Origin: Sulfurospirillaceae bacterium
GTDB taxonomy: Bacteria > Campylobacterota > Campylobacteria > Campylobacterales > Sulfurospirillaceae
DNA length: 7,704 bases
Assembly (NCBI GenBank): GCA_028705785.1
Contig: JAQWCT010000130.1
Location: forward strand, 1-7,704
Direction: 5' to 3'
In this document: piece after piece, positions 6,019 through 7,704 of the stretch
How the letters are laid out: the number at the start of each line of letters is the position of its first letter
Position numbering within the stretch: position 1 is the stretch's first letter
The notes under the pieces: generated by a model
What the model saw: only the letters and a program-made list of their open reading frames with translations
What the model was told of the DNA's origin: nothing
Databases searched by the model: none
Position numbers and translations under genes: made by a program

Positions 6019-7120
6019 AATCAGAGGCTATTTAGAAACCTGCATTGATTGTAAAAGTTGTATGCGAGGTTGCCCAATGCTTTATGCTTTTACGGGGTCT
6101 CCTAAAAGTTTATTGACACATTTTAGAAGCCAAAAACCCACAACGGATATGGCTTTTTCATGTGTAAATTGTGGCTTATGCGCACATGTATGTCCCACGG
6201 ATATCGACTTCGGTCATCTCTTTGGTGAGTCTAAAAAGGTGTATGCTAAAGATAAAACACTGTTGAAAAAATATGGTTATGATGGCGTTTCTTTTCATCA
6301 AAAAAATAGTTTTTCAAAAATGTTTTCAACTTCAATGAAATTTTCGCAAGGATTATACACCCATATGGCATTTATGCCTGGATGTGCACTCTCTTCGTAT
6401 TCACCCAAATTGGTGCAAGATGTTTTTGCGCACCTTCGTTCATTGTTACCAGGAATTGGCATCATCCAACAATGCTGTGGAACGCCTACCCGTATGGTGG
6501 GAGACATGGCACAGTTTAAGGTGTATCACTCCAAACTCGAAGAAGACTTAGCACGCATGGGAGCAACTACTGTGGTAACAGCGTGTGAAAATTGTTACAT
6601 GAGTATTAAAAACTATGCACCACATATCAAAATCGTCTCTTTGTATAGCGTTCTAGCTCAGCATGGTGTTCCCAAAAATGCGATCAATGCGTTTCACCGA
6701 CATAGCACCGTAGCGCTCCATGACCCTTGTCCTACCCGTTTTGAGGCACACTTGCATGAAGATGTGCGAAGCTTGTTTCAGACCATTGGATTGCCTTATG
6801 AGGAGTTTAAATATAACCGCGATAAGACGCTGTGCTGTGGAAGTGGAGGCATGTTGGAACTGACCAATCCCTCTTTGGCGCAAGAACAGATGAAAAGTAG
6901 AGCTGAACAAACGACATGTGAAAACATCGTGAGTTATTGCCAAAGTTGCGCTGAGTCTATGAGTAAGGGTGGGAAAAATGGTTTACATCTACTAGATTAT
7001 ATTTTCAATTCTAGCATAAGAGAAAAGCAAGTCAAGCAAGGCACGGTTAAAAAATGGTACAATCGTTACCGCTCACGCAAAAGCATCGACAAATTAAAGG
7101 ACATGCCATCAAAAAGATAG
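6008..7120 (+). CDS. Fe-S/CCG-domain oxidoreductase subunit (GlcF/LutA/HdrD-like)
   Basis: This 370-residue cytoplasmic protein has two N-terminal ferredoxin-type [4Fe-4S] motifs: CIDCKSCMRGCP (C12, C15, C18, C22) and CVNCGLCAHVCP (C52, C55, C58, C62). Two cysteine-rich CCG domains follow. The first uses C126, C156-C157 and C193/C196, the second C241, C276-C277 and C311/C314. This layout is that of GlcF, the HdrD type of heterodisulfide reductase and related quinone- or thiol-linked electron carriers. No FAD dehydrogenase or cytochrome partner is visible, so it may serve a membrane or thiol partner encoded nearby. The start is GTG at 6008 with AGCAGG upstream, inside the end of the VTT gene. 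The tail from about residue 336 is strongly basic (KKWYNRYRSRK) and overlaps the next gene by about 67 bp. The Fe-S electron-transfer role is firm; the reaction is not known. Confidence 0.9.
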   Translation: MDAKIRGYLETCIDCKSCMRGCPMLYAFTGSPKSLLTHFRSQKPTTDMAFSCVNCGLCAHVCPTDIDFGHLFGESKKVYAKDKTLLKKYGYDGVSFHQKNSFSKMFSTSMKFSQGLYTHMAFMPGCALSSYSPKLVQDVFAHLRSLLPGIGIIQQCCGTPTRMVGDMAQFKVYHSKLEEDLARMGATTVVTACENCYMSIKNYAPHIKIVSLYSVLAQHGVPKNAINAFHRHSTVALHDPCPTRFEAHLHEDVRSLFQTIGLPYEEFKYNRDKTLCCGSGGMLELTNPSLAQEQMKSRAEQTTCENIVSYCQSCAESMSKGGKNGLHLLDYIFNSSIREKQVKQGTVKKWYNRYRSRKSIDKLKDMPSKR

Positions 7121-7704
7121 TTCTTTTTTTACTCTTTGGACTGCTCATGTTTTTCTTCTACCAAAGCGGTATTCTTTCCTATGAGCAAGTAGAGCAGATT
7201 CGTTCTTTTGTGTTGGGATTTGGCTTGTATGCGCCGTTGGTATTTATTTTATTATTTACCTTTGCGCCGCTTATTTTTTTTCCTGATGGTATTTTGGCAC
7301 TTGCTGGTGGACTTATTTTTGGCTTTGCCTGGGGAAGCTTTTATATCATTTTGGGCGCATTGTGCGGAGGGACATTGTCCTTTTACCTTGCTAGGTTGTA
7401 CGGCAATACAATGCGTGAAAAACTCTCCCATGAAAAGCTCATCAACTTTCAAAAAAGCGTTCAAAAACATGGGTTTATTATGATTTTACTGCTTCGTTTA
7501 GTGCCTCTAGTTCCTTTTAATATCATCAGTTACAGTGCAGGATTTTCGACTATTCGTTATCGTGATTTTTTCTTTGCAACACTTTTGGGTATGACTCCTG
7601 GTGTTTTGGTCTATGCCAATATCGGGGCACAATCATTAGATTTTGGAAGTAGAGAATTTTATATCGCGGTTGGATTGCTCATCGCTTTAGTCGTTATTTC
7701 TATG
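7054..7704 (+). CDS. Second TVP38/TMEM64 (VTT) family membrane protein, 3' end beyond window
   Basis: The frame is open from ATG 7054 to the right edge, 217 codons, close to the usual full length of about 220, so little is missing. It carries the VTT core: FTFAPLIFFPDGILALAGG (68-86), FGFAWGSFYIILGALCGG (89-106), FYLARLYG (110-117) and LRLVPLVPFNIISYSAG (147-163), which parallels the RLLPFISFDIVSYAAG of the first family member. Hydrophobic segments lie at about 21-37, 57-80, 82-112, 140-162, 170-190 and 201-217. A basic leader (QKHRQIKGHAIKK, 9-21) precedes the first helix, as expected for a cytoplasmic N-terminus. The start is uncertain. ATG 7054 overlaps the Fe-S gene by 67 bp and has only a distant AAGG; ATG 7147 would cut into the first helix. 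A strong AAAGGA at 7096-7101 precedes ATC 7108, a non-standard codon. It is probably a paralogue of the gene at 5353 and of the same lipid-handling type. Confidence 0.85.
   Translation, partial: MVQSLPLTQKHRQIKGHAIKKIVLFLLFGLLMFFFYQSGILSYEQVEQIRSFVLGFGLYAPLVFILLFTFAPLIFFPDGILALAGGLIFGFAWGSFYIILGALCGGTLSFYLARLYGNTMREKLSHEKLINFQKSVQKHGFIMILLLRLVPLVPFNIISYSAGFSTIRYRDFFFATLLGMTPGVLVYANIGAQSLDFGSREFYIAVGLLIALVVISM
7096..7101 (+). promoter_or_regulatory. Shine-Dalgarno-like AAAGGA with no standard start codon at the right distance in frame
   Basis: AAAGGA sits near the end of the Fe-S gene. The in-frame codon 6 nt downstream for the second VTT protein is ATC (7108-7110). The ATG at 7103 is only 1 nt away and is in the Fe-S frame, stopping after five codons. 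It may help ribosomes re-enter, or mark an unusual start. Confidence 0.3.

Noticed and set aside
6184..6190. ACATGTA as a further copy of the dispersed palindrome
   Set aside because: Only the inner seven bases match; the arms are absent and it lies in the codons of a conserved CxxxCP motif region (A-H-V-C-P).
7274..7281. Run of eight T in the second VTT gene as a phase-variation tract
   Set aside because: Phase-variable tracts in Campylobacterota are usually longer G/C runs. This one codes for a normal hydrophobic stretch (I-F-F-P), and similar A/T runs occur elsewhere in the window.
7208..7483. A 91-codon open frame on the plus strand and a 72-codon antisense frame over the same stretch
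   Set aside because: Both lie over the second VTT gene, whose frame has clear family motifs; the alternatives show no motifs or ribosome sites.
1..7704. tRNA, rRNA, CRISPR arrays, insertion sequences or prophage genes
   Set aside because: No cloverleaf-like sequence, spaced direct repeats, transposase motifs or phage genes were found; the window is almost fully covered by ordinary genes.

Overview
The window looks like chromosomal DNA of a Campylobacterota (epsilonproteobacterial) species, most likely Sulfurospirillum or a close relative. This rests on AT-rich codon use, very tight gene packing and the mix of gene families; it is an inference from style, not from a marker gene. The window holds two divergent operon-like gene blocks separated by one intergenic region of about 210 bp (4704-4912), and almost no other non-coding DNA.

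The leftward (minus-strand) block runs from 4703 to beyond base 1. In transcription order it holds a secreted family-3 substrate-binding protein, a membrane PAS-PAS-GGDEF diguanylate cyclase, a methylthioribose-kinase-like protein (MtnK family), and the first 210 residues of a glycosyltransferase. The glycosyltransferase begins with a complete TIGR04282/DUF2064 domain and reads, exactly at the window edge, into what looks like the start of a family-2 glycosyltransferase. Junctions are a 3-bp gap, a 1-bp TAATG overlap and a 19-bp overlap.

The rightward (plus-strand) block runs from 4913 past the right edge. It holds a rhodanese-like lipoprotein, a TVP38/TMEM64 (VTT/DedA-type) membrane protein, an Fe-S/CCG-domain protein starting with GTG, and a second VTT membrane protein cut by the window end. 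All junctions overlap (1, 11 and about 67 bp), so translation is probably coupled.

Two functional themes emerge. First, TIGR04282/TIGR04283 transferases are known as the 'rSAM/selenodomain-associated' or arsenosugar-biosynthesis glycosyltransferases. An MtnK-like kinase next to them suggests a pathway handling a 5-substituted ribose, possibly 5-deoxy-5-dimethylarsinoyl-ribose, an analogue of methylthioribose. The rhodanese, VTT and Fe-S genes across the divergent promoter region may belong to the same system. Second, the binding protein and the cyclase have no transporter genes beside them and may form a ligand-to-c-di-GMP sensing pair. A dispersed palindrome, CTTTACATGTAAAG and close variants, occurs five times: four inside the glycosyltransferase and kinase genes, in two different reading frames, and once just upstream of the rhodanese gene.
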